From Nostoc sp. JL34 (GTDB taxonomy: Bacteria; Cyanobacteriota; Cyanobacteriia; Cyanobacteriales; Nostocaceae), in contig NZ_JABXKQ010000039.1 of the NCBI RefSeq assembly GCF_017114945.1, positions 1 through 64,000 on the forward strand: a stretch of DNA of 64,000 nt. The letters are read 5' to 3'. The number at the start of each line of letters is the position of its first letter. Within the stretch, counting starts at the first letter, position 1. Below, piece after piece: positions 44,995 through 56,021 of this stretch. The position numbers were made by a program, and so were the translations under genes. The notes beneath the pieces were generated by a model. It saw only the letters and a program-made list of their open reading frames with translations, did no database searches and was not told the DNA's origin.

Positions 44995-45415
44995 TTACTT
45001 TTCCTCTCAACTCAACAGACATTACACTTGATATTGATAATTAAGATATGAAGTTATGATGAAGTTGCAGTTTCATCAGAAATAACACGTAAAAATCGAG
45101 AGATGCTATCCAAACGCTGGGGTAAGGTACTTGATATTAAGTCGTGTTTGTGCCATTCTAGCTGTTAATAACACAGTTGTTCATCTACAAGTATTACTTT
45201 GATAAAAGTCACTTAAGTGCTAATTGTGTTAATTCTGAGAAGAAATACAGTTTTTACAGTAAAGTAACTGAAATAATTAGCAAAAAATCACCGTTTCCGG
45301 AAAAGATAGGGATTAGACTGGAACTAAATTTAATGAGTTGGATCAAAATCAAGTTTTATGGCTTGTAATTTCAACTCCATTTAGGTGGATGAGTTGAGGA
45401 GTAACTTAAATCATT
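44995..45415. other. Intergenic region, AT-rich
   Basis: 420 bp between divergent genes. A weak plus-strand open frame at 45177-45368 (starting TTG, lysine- and isoleucine-rich) has no ribosome binding site or recognisable domain and I leave it out. GAGGAG (about 45394-45399) precedes the next gene. Confidence 0.45.
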
Positions 45416-45970
45416 ATGTCTGCGTCTTATATATCAGATTCAATTATTGCAGGTTCAGATATGGCTTGGAGTCAAGACAAGCAAAAGTTGCTGGTACAGG
45501 GTGAAATTTTGGTAGAAACGCGATCGCACAAGACATGTGGTGGTGCGGTGACAGCCTGGATGTATGTGCCGATGGTGCGATCGCACGTTTGGCAGCAATT
45601 AACTGATTACCCCCGGTGGGTGCAATATTTTCCCGATATCACCAAAAGCGAGATAGTACAAAAAGGTGAAGTCAAACGTCTGTATCAAGCAGCACAAAAA
45701 GCCTTCTTCTTTTTCACGGCTCAAGTGGAAATTTACCTCAGCGTTGTAGAAGTGCTGGGGCAGCAAATTCAATTTCGTATGGAAAAAGGGACTTTTGAGG
45801 ATTTTAACGCCAATTTAGAACTAAAAGATTATGGTAATGGCACAATCCTTGCTTATACTGTGCAAGCTACCCCTCTGATTCCAATTCCATCAATTTTCAT
45901 TCAACAAGCAATGAACTTAGAGTTGCCTGCAAATATGCGTAAGATGCGACAAGTGCTTTGTAAGGGTTAA
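45416..45970 (+). CDS. SRPBCC (START-like, cyclase/dehydrase) family protein
   Basis: 184 residues. The core ~45-175 has TAWMYVPMVRSHVWQQLTDYP, then WVQYFPDITKSEIV, and a long C-terminal helix (FIQQAMNLELPANMRKMRQVL), the layout of the polyketide cyclase/dehydrase SRPBCC group. These proteins bind a lipid or hydrophobic ligand in a helix-grip cavity. No enzymatic residues can be named from the sequence. The N-terminal ~30 residues are extra. Convergent with clpB, with a hairpin terminator between them. Confidence 0.8.
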   Translation: MSASYISDSIIAGSDMAWSQDKQKLLVQGEILVETRSHKTCGGAVTAWMYVPMVRSHVWQQLTDYPRWVQYFPDITKSEIVQKGEVKRLYQAAQKAFFFFTAQVEIYLSVVEVLGQQIQFRMEKGTFEDFNANLELKDYGNGTILAYTVQATPLIPIPSIFIQQAMNLELPANMRKMRQVLCKG

Positions 45971-46151
45971 TTAACTTTGGATTTTAGATTTCAGATTTTA
46001 GATTAACCCTACGGATGAATCGGCTTGGTCTAAATATTGAGAGTTTTGGGCGCTTTCCGCATTGCAAAAGCATTTTGAATCTTAGCTAAAGTTCAGAAGA
46101 AGGGGAGTTTTTGCAGCAGCTAAGTTGATTTTTCAAGAATAGTTCACTACA

Positions 46152-46182
46152 AAGACGCTTTCTCTAAAAGAGAAAGCGTCTT
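46152..46182. terminator. Bidirectional terminator between the SRPBCC gene and clpB
   Basis: A 14-bp perfect inverted repeat, AAGACGCTTTCTCT (46152-46165) and AGAGAAAGCGTCTT (46169-46182), with a three-base loop. It lies between convergent genes and can serve both; T-runs are short. Confidence 0.7.
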
Positions 46183-46234
46183 GCTAATGGTTAGTGTCGG
46201 GTGGTTATGGGCCAATAACTAAGAATTGCTCTAA

Positions 46235-48853
46235 TTAGCTACTAAATACCTCAACAGGTAAGCGACTAAAAGAAAGACGCTCATTCTGCACATCTACAAA
46301 GATGGTGTTACCGTCGTTGAATTCACCGCGCAAGATGGATTTAGCAATTTGAGTTTCTAACTCCCGCTGAATCGCCCGCTTCAGTGGACGCGCCCCATAC
46401 ACTGGGTCATACCCTACTTCTGCTAAAAAGTCAAGTGCAGAATCCGAGAGTTTGAGGGATATTTTGCGATCGCCCAGTCTTTGCCGCAATCTTTCCACTT
46501 GTAACAGCACAATTTGCCGCAATTCTTTCTTATCCAAACCGTGGAAGATGATGATTTCGTCAATCCGGTTGAGGAACTCTGGACGGAAGCTATTTCGCAT
46601 CGCTTCCATGACTCGACGGCGCATTTCATCGTAGTGGGCGTTATCCCCGGCGACATCAAGAATGTACTGCGAACCGATGTTGCTGGTCATGATGATAATA
46701 GCGTTTTTGAAGTCCACCTTATGACCTTGGGCATCAGTGACGCGACCATCATCGAGAATTTGCAAGAAAATATTAAATACATCGGGATGTGCTTTCTCGA
46801 TTTCATCGAAGAGAATCACTGAGTAAGGACGCCGCCGAATCGCTTCTGTAAGTTGTCCGCCTTCTTCATAACCCACGTATCCTGGAGGCGCACCAATTAA
46901 GCGAGAGACGGCGTGTTTTTCCATATACTCCGACATATCGATTCGCACCAGCGCATCTTCGCTATCGAACATATACGCCGCCAATGCTTTCGCCAATTCA
47001 GTTTTACCCACGCCCGTAGGCCCAAGAAAAATAAAGCTAGCGATGGGACGATTAGGATCAGCTAGTCCAGCCCGCGATCGCTGAATTGCATCCGCTACAG
47101 CTGTCACTGCTTCTTCTTGTCCAATTACGCGGTGGTGCAGTTCATCTTCTAAGTTCAGCAGTTTCTCTTTCTCAGATTCCACCAATTTGCTAATGGGAAT
47201 TCCTGTCCATTTAGAAATAATTTCGGCAATATCAGCTTCTGTGACTTCTTCGCGTAATAATGATTTTCCACTTCTTTGAGTGCTTGCCAATTCAGCTTCT
47301 ACTGCTTCCAATTGACGATGCAAACTGGTTAAATTGCCGTATTTCAACTCCGCAGCCCGGTTAAGGTCGTAATCGCGTTCTGCTTGCTGAATCTCTAAGT
47401 TAACCCGTTCAATCTCTTTTTTAACCGACTGAATTTTGTCAATAATATCTTTTTCCGACTGCCATTGAGTATTCAGGGTTTTTTGTTCTTCTTTGAGATC
47501 GGCAATTTCTTTTTCCAGTCTTTCTAGACGTTCGCGAGAAGCTGCATCGCTTTCTTTTTTCAGCGATAGCTTCTCCATTTCCAATTGGAGAATCTTACGG
47601 TCAATTTCGTCGAGTTCTTCTGGTTTGGAGGTAATCTCCATTTTCAGTCTAGCGGCGGCTTCGTCTACTAAGTCGATGGCTTTATCAGGGAGGAAGCGAT
47701 CGCTAATATATCGACTCGACAATACAGCTGCTGCAACTAAAGCACTATCAGAAATCTTCACCCCGTGGTGGTTTTCATAACGTTCTCTCAACCCGCGCAA
47801 AATCGAAATACTATCTTCTACACTGGGCTGATCGACATAAACCTGTTGGAAACGTCTTTCTAGTGCGGCATCTTTTTCGATATGTTTGCGGTATTCATCC
47901 AGGGTTGTTGCCCCAATACAACGCAATTCGCCCCGCGCCAACATTGGTTTTAACAAGTTACTAGCATCCATTGCGCCTTGGGTTGCACCAGCGCCGACAA
48001 CGGTATGAATTTCATCAATAAATAAAACAATCTTGCCGGCAGATTCAGTAACTTCTTTTAATACTGCTTTCAGGCGTTCTTCAAATTCACCCCGGAATTT
48101 TGCCCCTGCAATCAAAGCACCCATATCTAAAGCAATTAGCTTGCAGTCTTTGAGGGATTGAGGTACATCACCTGCGATAATCCGCTGTGCTAATCCTTCA
48201 GCGATCGCAGTTTTACCAACACCTGGTTCACCAATTAGCACAGGATTATTCTTGGTGCGGCGAGAAAGAATTTGGACAGTGCGACGAATCTCATCATCTC
48301 GCCCAATTACTGGATCGAGTTGACCTTTACGCGCAGCTTCGGTGAGGTCACGCCCGTATTTTTCCAGTGCTTCATATTTGCCTTCTGGATTTTGGTCGGT
48401 CACTTTTTGGCTCCCACGAACTTGTTTAATAATATTTTTTAGCTTGCCTTCGTCTAAACCGAATTCTTGGAATAAACCTTTGCCAAACCGGTCATCTTTA
48501 GCGTAAGCCAGCAATAAGTGTTCAATTGAAATATATTCATCTTGAAACTCTTTGCGATATCCATCTGCCCGATCTAGAAGTGTATCCAAGCTGCGTCCCA
48601 AGTAGACAGAACTGCTGCTACCAGATACTTTCGGCTGCCGTTGAAAAAATTGTTCAGTGCGATCGCGCAATTTTTGGAGGTTAACACCTGCCTTGGTGAG
48701 AATTCCAGTTGCTAGACCATCTTGTTCTAGCAAGGCTTTCATCAGGTGTTCACTTTCAATTTGCTGTTGTTGATATTGTTTGACAATATCGGGGGTGTGG
48801 GCGATCGCTTCCCAGGCTTTTTCTGTAAATTGGTTAGGATTAGTAGGTTGCAT
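46235..48853 (-). CDS. clpB: ATP-dependent disaggregase ClpB
   Basis: 872 residues, full length. N domain (~1-150), first AAA+ module with Walker [10 protein letters not shown] and Walker [12 protein letters not shown], then the coiled-coil middle domain (~400-530: [15 protein letters not shown]) that contacts DnaK and separates ClpB from ClpA/C. The second AAA+ module has GPTGVGKTE and [14 protein letters not shown], and the C-terminal D2-small domain ends the protein. Uses ATP to pull aggregated proteins apart with DnaK/DnaJ after heat stress. No sigma-specific promoter can be named. It is one of the clearer calls in the window. Confidence 0.97.
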   Translation of the reverse strand: MQPTNPNQFTEKAWEAIAHTPDIVKQYQQQQIESEHLMKALLEQDGLATGILTKAGVNLQKLRDRTEQFFQRQPKVSGSSSSVYLGRSLDTLLDRADGYRKEFQDEYISIEHLLLAYAKDDRFGKGLFQEFGLDEGKLKNIIKQVRGSQKVTDQNPEGKYEALEKYGRDLTEAARKGQLDPVIGRDDEIRRTVQILSRRTKNNPVLIGEPGVGKTAIAEGLAQRIIAGDVPQSLKDCKLIALDMGALIAGAKFRGEFEERLKAVLKEVTESAGKIVLFIDEIHTVVGAGATQGAMDASNLLKPMLARGELRCIGATTLDEYRKHIEKDAALERRFQQVYVDQPSVEDSISILRGLRERYENHHGVKISDSALVAAAVLSSRYISDRFLPDKAIDLVDEAAARLKMEITSKPEELDEIDRKILQLEMEKLSLKKESDAASRERLERLEKEIADLKEEQKTLNTQWQSEKDIIDKIQSVKKEIERVNLEIQQAERDYDLNRAAELKYGNLTSLHRQLEAVEAELASTQRSGKSLLREEVTEADIAEIISKWTGIPISKLVESEKEKLLNLEDELHHRVIGQEEAVTAVADAIQRSRAGLADPNRPIASFIFLGPTGVGKTELAKALAAYMFDSEDALVRIDMSEYMEKHAVSRLIGAPPGYVGYEEGGQLTEAIRRRPYSVILFDEIEKAHPDVFNIFLQILDDGRVTDAQGHKVDFKNAIIIMTSNIGSQYILDVAGDNAHYDEMRRRVMEAMRNSFRPEFLNRIDEIIIFHGLDKKELRQIVLLQVERLRQRLGDRKISLKLSDSALDFLAEVGYDPVYGARPLKRAIQRELETQIAKSILRGEFNDGNTIFVDVQNERLSFSRLPVEVFSS

Positions 48854-49037
48854 AGGCTTTTTCAGGAACGTAGAGGCGCAGCAGCTTTTCGGAGGCTACC
48901 ACCAGAACACCAAGTAAAGAAAATTTCTGTTCTCACATAGATATTGTAAGAACAGGAGAGCCATCGCCTAGATCGGTGTTCACGTCTTGTAAAAGTGGTA
49001 TTTTCCCGTAGTTACCATTTTCCATTGGCGATTTTGT

Positions 49038-49964
49038 TTATTTTCTGTAAATCAAAAAAACTGAACCAATCGGCCCAAGGTTTTCTACATAAGTTTTCTG
49101 GTTATAATACAATCCTGGAGACATGCCTCCATCAAATAAAATCCCTTCTTGAATCTTACCTAAACAGTTATTGCTAGCAATGCCTTCTAAGACATTATCA
49201 AACATATCTGGCAGTAACTCTTGATTAACTTGAGATAATTCTATATCTGAATTAGCTTTCAAGTCATTAACTAGGAGGATGACATACCCTTGATTCGTGA
49301 TCGCTGCCAGAGAGCGATTCTTAGCATTTTTACAGGCAAATTCTCCCAAATCTTGACAAATATCTTTAAACTTACCCTGACGGTAGAATCTGCCATTACC
49401 ACCCACTAAATTGTAATTGAGAATATCGCTTTTTCTTCTACCAGCTTGGATAGTAGCCTGTCGCTGGTTGGGTGTACCTCCTGATATCCCAAAGGAAGAA
49501 CGTTTATTTTTAAATGCTCCTGAATACTCTATGCCACGAGAAACATTTAAGCCTTGTGGTTGATCATCAGTACCTATATAGTCGGCATTAATTGCGGCAA
49601 TGGGTAGCTGTCCGTTTAATTTGGCATTCTCATCGGCAATGAGTTCATGAAACCGTTTTGCGACATATTCTTTACGCAGTTTCCCCCTGGCATCTTTGGC
49701 ATAGAGTTGATGAGATAAACCAACATTAACTTTGAAATCTAATTCTGCTGACTTGGGATTAAAAATAATCACATTGTTAATACCTCTTTGATTTTTTTTA
49801 CCTTGATTATTGGTTTTAAAAAAATCAATACTGAACTTGGCATCTTTGCCAGGACAAGTTTTAGATGCTTTTGGGACTGAATTTGCTTCAATCTCTTGAC
49901 AACCTGATAATAAACTTGCCGCAACTATCAAGCTAAATAAGAAAAATAATTTTTGTGTATACAT
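49038..49964 (-). CDS. Phosphodiester glycosidase (NAGPA-like) lipoprotein
   Basis: 308 residues. The N-terminus (LFSLIVAASLLSGCQ) is a lipoprotein signal with an LSGC lipobox. The body matches the NAGPA/DUF2233 type: AAINADYIGTDDQPQGLNVS, RSLAAITNQGYVILLVNDLK, then EGILFDGGMSPGLYYN near the end, where the FDGG segment is the family hallmark. NAGPA-like proteins remove a GlcNAc from phosphodiesters or act in polysaccharide biology. Single gene on the minus strand, between clpB (separate) and a DUF4912 gene whose terminator ends just upstream of its start. Confidence 0.78.
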   Translation of the reverse strand: MYTQKLFFLFSLIVAASLLSGCQEIEANSVPKASKTCPGKDAKFSIDFFKTNNQGKKNQRGINNVIIFNPKSAELDFKVNVGLSHQLYAKDARGKLRKEYVAKRFHELIADENAKLNGQLPIAAINADYIGTDDQPQGLNVSRGIEYSGAFKNKRSSFGISGGTPNQRQATIQAGRRKSDILNYNLVGGNGRFYRQGKFKDICQDLGEFACKNAKNRSLAAITNQGYVILLVNDLKANSDIELSQVNQELLPDMFDNVLEGIASNNCLGKIQEGILFDGGMSPGLYYNQKTYVENLGPIGSVFLIYRK

Positions 49965-49973
49965 AAATAATGC

Positions 49974-50005
49974 AAAAAAAACCGCTACAGAATTACTATA
50001 GCGGG
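49974..50005 (-). terminator. Terminator of the DUF4912 gene
   Basis: On the minus strand CCGCTA (49999-50004 complement) pairs with TAGCGG (49982-49987 complement), followed by a run of eight T. A strong factor-independent terminator located between two minus-strand genes. Confidence 0.88.
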
Positions 50006-50050
50006 GAATAATTTAAAATTTTAGTATCGAGTTAATCTCAGAGCCAAAAC

Positions 50051-51310
50051 TTAAGGGAACCATTCTAAAACAGCTTCTTCTTTGGTGTTAGTATTCCGAG
50101 ATGGTGTCTCACGATTAAATTTCATCTGAATTGACCGAGTTTGCTCACCATCAGCGGCTACAGCCAAAATCGGATAATCAATTAAACCATCCTGGAAGGA
50201 CATCTGGAAGCGGAATGTCCCATCTGGATTTAGCTGAATTGGCCGGCCGCCAATGGTTACGGTAGCATCGGGTTCGGTTGCACCATAGACGATCAACTCA
50301 GCATCAGCAATTAACCAGAACTGGCGCGGACGCACTGGGACGGCGGAAGCCGAGAAGCCAACACCTGACATTCCAGCACCGGAAGCGGTTAAGCCAGACA
50401 CGGTGGGAAGTGCCCACAGACCCACACCAGAGGGGAAAATGTAAGAGCTAATAGCTTGCGCTGCACCTGGTACTTGCTGCTGGGAACCGAAGATAGAACC
50501 AGCAACCCGTAGTGCTTCGGCAGATTCTGCTAAACCAAATATTTCGTCGTAAATGGGGTTGCTGTTGCCGTTACCATTTACAACAGCATTACCATTGGCG
50601 GTAGCTGCAATCTTCTTGGCGGGGGGAACTAGTTCGTACTGAGTTTTGCCACGCAAATCTTCTTCAAATTCAACAGTGATGAAGACATCTTCTATCCAGT
50701 CAGAAGGATAGACGGGAGGGATGTGTACTCTAGTAGAACGAGCTAGTACCAACCAGCGGCCATCAGCAGCCCGATAGCCGATATCGATCACATAATCGCG
50801 ATCGCTAACTGGAACTGGTATATACCATTCTCTAGCTAGTTCATCAGCAGGATATTCTTGAATGCTGTGGGGGCTTTGGTATTCAATATCGATGTCGGTG
50901 ACATCATAAATCCGTAGTGCCAGTTGTTGTCCCCCTTGGCGGCGCAGTTCCTCTTTGTGTTCATTGGGAACGTCCCAGTAAGTGTAAGCCCACTGAGGAT
51001 CGCGTGGTAAGAGTACAATCCGGCTGTCACCATAGCCAGATGGCAAATCTGCCAGTCCTTCATCAACATCAGCCAAAGATCCGCCTGTTCGATCTTCCTG
51101 ACCTAATTCAAACTTTGCAGCTTCCACGGTTTCTTGTGCCTCCAATGAACGAGATGGACTGAGTAAGTTTTTGCTCCGCTGAACTTCTTGTATTGATGCC
51201 AGCAGTTGTGATTTACGCATTCGGCTATAGCGAGAGATGCTATATTCGCTAGCAACTTTGCGTAGTTGGCGTAAGGTCATCTCCTCTAGTGGCGGGCGTT
51301 CTTTTGCCAT
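50051..51310 (-). CDS. DUF4912 protein with N-terminal Rho-N-like domain
   Basis: 419 residues. Residues 8-45 (EEMTLRQLRKVASEYSISRY) look like a Rho termination factor N-terminal (SAP-like) domain. The DUF4912 part (~95-220) has RIVLLPRDPQWAYTYWDVP, RIYDVTDIDI and EWYIPVPVSDRDYVIDIGYR. A low-complexity Gly/Ser/Ala segment follows, then a C-terminal beta-rich part (FWLIADAELIVYGATEPDAT and TVTIGGRPI) also seen in DUF4912 proteins. Function unknown; the Rho-N domain suggests nucleic acid contact, by inference. Single gene, closed by a strong terminator. Confidence 0.83.
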   Translation of the reverse strand: MAKERPPLEEMTLRQLRKVASEYSISRYSRMRKSQLLASIQEVQRSKNLLSPSRSLEAQETVEAAKFELGQEDRTGGSLADVDEGLADLPSGYGDSRIVLLPRDPQWAYTYWDVPNEHKEELRRQGGQQLALRIYDVTDIDIEYQSPHSIQEYPADELAREWYIPVPVSDRDYVIDIGYRAADGRWLVLARSTRVHIPPVYPSDWIEDVFITVEFEEDLRGKTQYELVPPAKKIAATANGNAVVNGNGNSNPIYDEIFGLAESAEALRVAGSIFGSQQQVPGAAQAISSYIFPSGVGLWALPTVSGLTASGAGMSGVGFSASAVPVRPRQFWLIADAELIVYGATEPDATVTIGGRPIQLNPDGTFRFQMSFQDGLIDYPILAVAADGEQTRSIQMKFNRETPSRNTNTKEEAVLEWFP

Positions 51311-51849
51311 TAATTTGGCCTCCAGTAGTTTAAGCGGTAAATGATTTCCCCTGGTTAAAGAATGCTATTTAAAATGTCATCCATTCCAGATGAATTTCTT
51401 ATTCCTGACTCCTGGTTTTTGCCCAGTTTTTTAGTCTGTTTTTAAATTGAGGTCATTTCCTTGCAATTCCTAGTTATGCCAAAATTAGCATTTCTTTGGG
51501 ATCGAAGGAGTTCTTTTTGTTAAGTTAATATTAACCACTAAGCATATCTAGGGATCAAGTGTTTTCAATAGGTTTTTTGCCTGTTTCACGAATTTATCAG
51601 CCCTTCTGGGATCTCAATGTCACGTTTTCATAACATTAGCAGCTAGCTACATGTTGAGCGATGGGGATAATGTAAGTTTTTCATGACATTGGGTTGTGGG
51701 TTAGCCAAAAACCGCAATCTGCTCACAGGGAATGGCATGGGGCATTGGGGACTAGGGGGTTAAAATAATTAGGAAAATGAGGAGTGCTGAATTAAAAGCA
51801 CTGAGTTTGACCAAATTAAGAAGGGCGATCGCTCCCAGCATAAACTCTA
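51311..51849. other. Intergenic region before the phosphorelay cluster
   Basis: 539 bp between divergent genes; it should hold both promoters. Contains a GGGGCATTGGGGACTAGGGGG repeat stretch (near 51735) and a HIP1 octamer near 51830. No gene seen. Confidence 0.4.
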
Positions 51850-54800
51850 ATGAATAACCTGATTCTGGTTGTAGACAACGACGATTTCATGCGAATGCAT
51901 CTGAGTGAGCTATTGACAGAAGCAGGGTATCAAGTGGTAGAAGCGAGTAACGGTTTAGAGGCGATCGCTACCTACACTCGCCTCCACCCAGATATAGTAC
52001 TGTTAGATGCCCTGATGTCGGGGATGGATGGGTTTAGTTGCTGCGCTCAACTGCAAGCACTCCCCGATGGCAAAGATACACCAGTGTTAATAATTAGCGC
52101 TTTTTCTGATCAGGCTACCGTAGAGAAAGCTTTTGCTGTGGGTGCAGCTGATTTTATTACCAAGCCAATTCAATGGCCAATATTACGTCAAAGATTGCAC
52201 CGTCTTCTGGAAGCTCATCGGGCTGTGCAGGAATTACGACAGCAAACTGCCCAGGCACAATTGCGGGAAGCACAATTGTGCCTGGCATTAGACGCTGCTC
52301 GCATGGGCATCTGGAACTGGGATTTGCTAACGAACAAAATTACTTGGTCAGAGAATCTGGAAGCACTTTTTGGCTTAGAAAAAGGGACTTTCAACTACAC
52401 GTATGAAGCTTTTATCTGCTGCATTCATCCCCACGATCGCGATTATGTCAGGCGATCGCATCAGCAAGCTATTCAGGAGCGAGTCAAATATGACATCGAA
52501 TTTCGCGTTGTTTTACCCGATGGGAGAATTCGCTTTTTAGCAGGTAAAGGAGTTGTCTTTGGGGATGCGTCTGGGGTGGCTGTGCAAATGTCTGGGGTAT
52601 ACATGGACATCACCAAGCGCAAGCAAGCGGAGGAGGCGCTAGAAGTTCATGCTCACCAGCAAGCGATGGTGGCAGAACTAAGTCAAATGGCCTTAGCTAG
52701 TACAGACTTGACTACACTGATGAACTCATGTGTGACAATCGTCGCCCAATGTCTCAAAGTTCAGTCTTGCAAAATTTTGGAACTACTGCCAGACGATCAA
52801 AGATTGCTGCTACGCGCCGGAGTAGGTTGGCAACCTGGACTTGTGGGAAAGGCAACAGTTAGTGCGGGAATGAATTCTCAAGCTGGCTATACCCTGCTTT
52901 CCAAAGAACCAGTGATTGTTGATGACCTCCGTGCCGAAACACGATTTAATGGCCCACCACTGCTACATGACCATCAAGTAGTGAGCGGTATTAGCGTGGT
53001 GATTCATGGCAAAGAGCGTCCTTTTGGTGTCTTCGGGGCACACACAACCAGACACCACACCTTCACCAGAGATGATATTTCTTTTCTGCAAGCTGTTGCC
53101 AACGTTCTCGCTACAGCCATTGAGCGCCAACGGATGCAAGACGCACTCAAACAAAGCGAAGAACGCTGCCAGTTAGCCGTCCAGGGTAATAATGATGGGA
53201 TTTGGGACTGGAACGTTGAAAATAATCAAGTATTTTTCTCCACTCGCTGGAAGGAAATGCTTGGTTACGAAGAACATGAGATTTCCAATCATTTCGACGA
53301 ATGGGCAACACGAGTGCATCCAGATGATATTGGATTTGTCAGAGAAGCGATCGCTGATTACTTTGCTAAAATTACCCCGTTTTTTATCAGCGAACATCGA
53401 GTCCGGTGTAAAGATCACACCTACAAATGGGTTTTGGATCGCGGTCAGGCAGTATGGGATGAAGATGGTAATGTAGTGCGGATGACAAGTTGCTATACAG
53501 ATATCACTGAACGCAAACAGGCAGAAGAACAATTGCGTCAGAGCGAAGAACGTTTTCAATTAGTTGCCCGTGCTAGCAATGATCTTTTATGGGACTGGGA
53601 TTTGCTGACTGATGAGGTGTGGTGGAATCAAGCTTTACAAACACTCTTTGGTTACTCGATAGAGCAAATAACATTCAATGTTAATTGGTGGTATGAACAT
53701 ATCCATCCAGACGACAGACAGAAAATCGCCTCGGAAACGATGGCACTTATAGATAGCGGTGAAAAACTCTGGTTAAATGAATACCGCTTTCGCCGCGGTA
53801 ACGGTTCCTATGCTTACGTTTTTGATCGCGGTTATGTCGTCCATGACCAAACAGGCAAGCCAGTGCGGATGATCGGGGCGATGATGGATATTAGCGAACG
53901 GCAAGCCGCACAGCGCGATCGCAATCGGGTACAAGCAGAATTAGAACGCCAAAATATGCGATCGCAAATGTTCGCTAATATCACTCTGAAAATTCGTCAG
54001 TCTTTACAAATCGATGAAATTCTTCAAACCAGCGTCACAGAGGTACAAAAGCTACTGCTTGCCGACCGTGTACTAATCTTGCAGCTACAGCCAAACGGCT
54101 CTTTCATCGCAGTTCAAGAAGCAGTAGTTCCTGGTTTACCTGTTGTTATGGGTCAACAAATTATCGACCCTTGCTTTCGCGACGATTACATCCAAAAGTA
54201 CCGCCAAGGGCGAATTAGTTCTATTAGCGACATCAAAGAAGCTGATATCCAACCTTGCCACATTGAATTGCTGCAACAATACGCCGTCATCGCCAACCTT
54301 ATAGTCCCGATTTTCCTCAAAAATCAACTGTGGGGGCTACTAATTGCCCATCAGTGCGCCCATCCCCGCCAGTGGACTCACTGGGAAATTGAATTTTTAC
54401 AACAACTGGCAGATCAAATAGGCATTGCCTCAGCTCAAAGCCTGATTCTAGAACAAGAAACTCGGCAACGGCAAGAACTCGCTCGTTCCAATAAAGAACT
54501 GCAACAATTTGCATTTGTCGCCTCCCACGATTTGCAAGAGCCACTGCGTAAGATTACAACTTTTGGCGATCGGCTCAAAACCACCTGTGGCGACACGTTA
54601 ACCGAACAGGGACGTGACTACCTAGAACGGATGCAGAATGCCGCCAACAGAATGCAGACATTGATTGAAGACTTATTGACACTTTCACGAGTTACTACCA
54701 GGGCACAGCCTTTTGTATCAGTAAATCTGTCAAAGATTGCCCAAGAGGTATTGTCTGATTTAGAAGTATATATCCAGCAAACAGGCGCAAGTGTAGAAAT

Positions 54801-55200
54801 AACACAATTACCCACCATTAAAGCTGATCCTCTACAGATGCGCCAATTGCTGCAAAACCTGATCGGTAATGCCCTCAAATTTCACCGCCCCCAGACACCA
54901 CCTGCGATCAAAATATATGGTAATATTTTAGACAATCAAGCAGATAACCTATCTGCTAATTCTGAAGTTTGTCAAATCATCGTAGAAGATAATGGTATTG
55001 GTTTTGAAGAAAAGTATCTGGAGCGCATTTTTAATGTTTTTCAACGTTTGCATAGTAGCATTGAATACGAAGGCACTGGCATAGGTTTAGCAATCTGCCG
55101 GAAAATTATCGAGCGTCATCATGGAAATATCACAGCCCAAAGCAAACCTGGGGAAGGAGCAAAATTTACGATCACATTGTCAATTAATTCTGATTCTTGA
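51850..55200 (+). CDS. Hybrid sensor kinase: REC-PAS-GAF-PAS-PAS-GAF-HisKA-HATPase
   Basis: 1116 residues. An N-terminal receiver (LILVVDNDDFMRMHLSELL; Asp in VLLDALMSGMDGF), PAS ~155-270, GAF ~290-435, two PAS/PAC domains ~440-690 (each ending TDITERKQAEEQ or similar), a second GAF ~715-870, then HisKA (FAFVASHDLQEPLR, His 893) and HATPase (LIGNALKFHR; VEDNGIGFEEKYL; GTGIGLAICRKI). The SHDLQEPLR box is of the type paired with Rcp-like receivers. No cysteine or His that marks a bilin GAF domain is obvious, so I do not call it a phytochrome. The receiver gene at 55524 follows closely on the same strand. Signal unknown. Confidence 0.9.
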   Translation: MNNLILVVDNDDFMRMHLSELLTEAGYQVVEASNGLEAIATYTRLHPDIVLLDALMSGMDGFSCCAQLQALPDGKDTPVLIISAFSDQATVEKAFAVGAADFITKPIQWPILRQRLHRLLEAHRAVQELRQQTAQAQLREAQLCLALDAARMGIWNWDLLTNKITWSENLEALFGLEKGTFNYTYEAFICCIHPHDRDYVRRSHQQAIQERVKYDIEFRVVLPDGRIRFLAGKGVVFGDASGVAVQMSGVYMDITKRKQAEEALEVHAHQQAMVAELSQMALASTDLTTLMNSCVTIVAQCLKVQSCKILELLPDDQRLLLRAGVGWQPGLVGKATVSAGMNSQAGYTLLSKEPVIVDDLRAETRFNGPPLLHDHQVVSGISVVIHGKERPFGVFGAHTTRHHTFTRDDISFLQAVANVLATAIERQRMQDALKQSEERCQLAVQGNNDGIWDWNVENNQVFFSTRWKEMLGYEEHEISNHFDEWATRVHPDDIGFVREAIADYFAKITPFFISEHRVRCKDHTYKWVLDRGQAVWDEDGNVVRMTSCYTDITERKQAEEQLRQSEERFQLVARASNDLLWDWDLLTDEVWWNQALQTLFGYSIEQITFNVNWWYEHIHPDDRQKIASETMALIDSGEKLWLNEYRFRRGNGSYAYVFDRGYVVHDQTGKPVRMIGAMMDISERQAAQRDRNRVQAELERQNMRSQMFANITLKIRQSLQIDEILQTSVTEVQKLLLADRVLILQLQPNGSFIAVQEAVVPGLPVVMGQQIIDPCFRDDYIQKYRQGRISSISDIKEADIQPCHIELLQQYAVIANLIVPIFLKNQLWGLLIAHQCAHPRQWTHWEIEFLQQLADQIGIASAQSLILEQETRQRQELARSNKELQQFAFVASHDLQEPLRKITTFGDRLKTTCGDTLTEQGRDYLERMQNAANRMQTLIEDLLTLSRVTTRAQPFVSVNLSKIAQEVLSDLEVYIQQTGASVEITQLPTIKADPLQMRQLLQNLIGNALKFHRPQTPPAIKIYGNILDNQADNLSANSEVCQIIVEDNGIGFEEKYLERIFNVFQRLHSSIEYEGTGIGLAICRKIIERHHGNITAQSKPGEGAKFTITLSINSDS

Positions 55201-55523
55201 TTTTTCTTCCTGGAGAGGGATTAATACTAGATCCCAAAATTAGCTTAATTGTACAACTGCACTCTGTAATTTGTAGGACTAATGCATTGTACAAATCAAC
55301 CATCATGTTAATTCTTAATAGGATTCGATTATTTCAGACTATTGGCGACTACCACAGCGGTTTGTCGTTAAATATCGCTTCTTAGTATTGAAAAAATAAA
55401 ACTTTCATATCTAAACACATAGATTGCATATTTGATTCTTTTTGTCAACGTAACAGTTGCCATCTGTTCCAAGTTAACAACTTGATTCATACTAATAAAC
55501 CAATGCAAAGGAGACGATGCATA

Positions 55524-56021
55524 GTGAAGGGCCGAGAAAAAAACCTCACAATCTTAATGGCTGATGATGATGAAGACGACGGCATCTTAGTTCGTGAGGC
55601 CTTGGCAGAAAGTCAATTGCCAATTGAACTATACATTGTGAGTAATGGTGAAGAATTAATGGATTATCTGTACCACCGTGGTCGATATGCTAACAACAGC
55701 AAGACGCCGCATCCGGGTTTGATTTTATTAGATTTGAACATGCCGAAAATTGATGGTCTTGAGGCACTCAAAGAGATAAAAGCTGACCCACAACTGCGGC
55801 AAATTCCAGTTGTAGTACTGTCAACATCACGAGCAGAAGAAGATATATATAATACTTACAATTTGGGCGCGAATTCTTTCATCATTAAGCCAGTGGCTTT
55901 TGCCTCATTGGTTGAGGTTATGAAAACTTTAGTTAAATACTGGTTTGAAATTGTGAAACTGCCACTAGAAGCAGTGGGAGAAAAACATGGACAAAAGCCC
56001 TATCAAAGTTCTGTTCATTGA
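55524..56021 (+). CDS. Rcp1-like response regulator
   Basis: 165 residues, a single receiver domain: LTILMADDDEDDGILVREAL (acidic cluster), LILLDLNMPKIDG (phosphoacceptor Asp), VVVLSTSRAEEDI (Thr/Ser switch), NSFIIKPVAF (Lys), as in cyanobacterial Rcp1 receivers that take phosphate from Cph1-type kinases. No output domain. I put the start at the GTG at 55524 because AAGGAG lies ten bases before it; an earlier in-frame ATG at 55503 has no ribosome binding site. It overlaps the next kinase gene by 35 bp and follows a kinase of the SHDLQEP type, so it is likely a phosphotransfer link. Confidence 0.88.
   Translation: MKGREKNLTILMADDDEDDGILVREALAESQLPIELYIVSNGEELMDYLYHRGRYANNSKTPHPGLILLDLNMPKIDGLEALKEIKADPQLRQIPVVVLSTSRAEEDIYNTYNLGANSFIIKPVAFASLVEVMKTLVKYWFEIVKLPLEAVGEKHGQKPYQSSVH

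Noticed and set aside
51850..55200. Phytochrome (bilin-binding) call for the large kinase
   Set aside because: The SHDLQEP box suggests Cph1-like relatives, but I see no bilin-attachment cysteine or typical DIP/PASDIP motif in its GAF domains.
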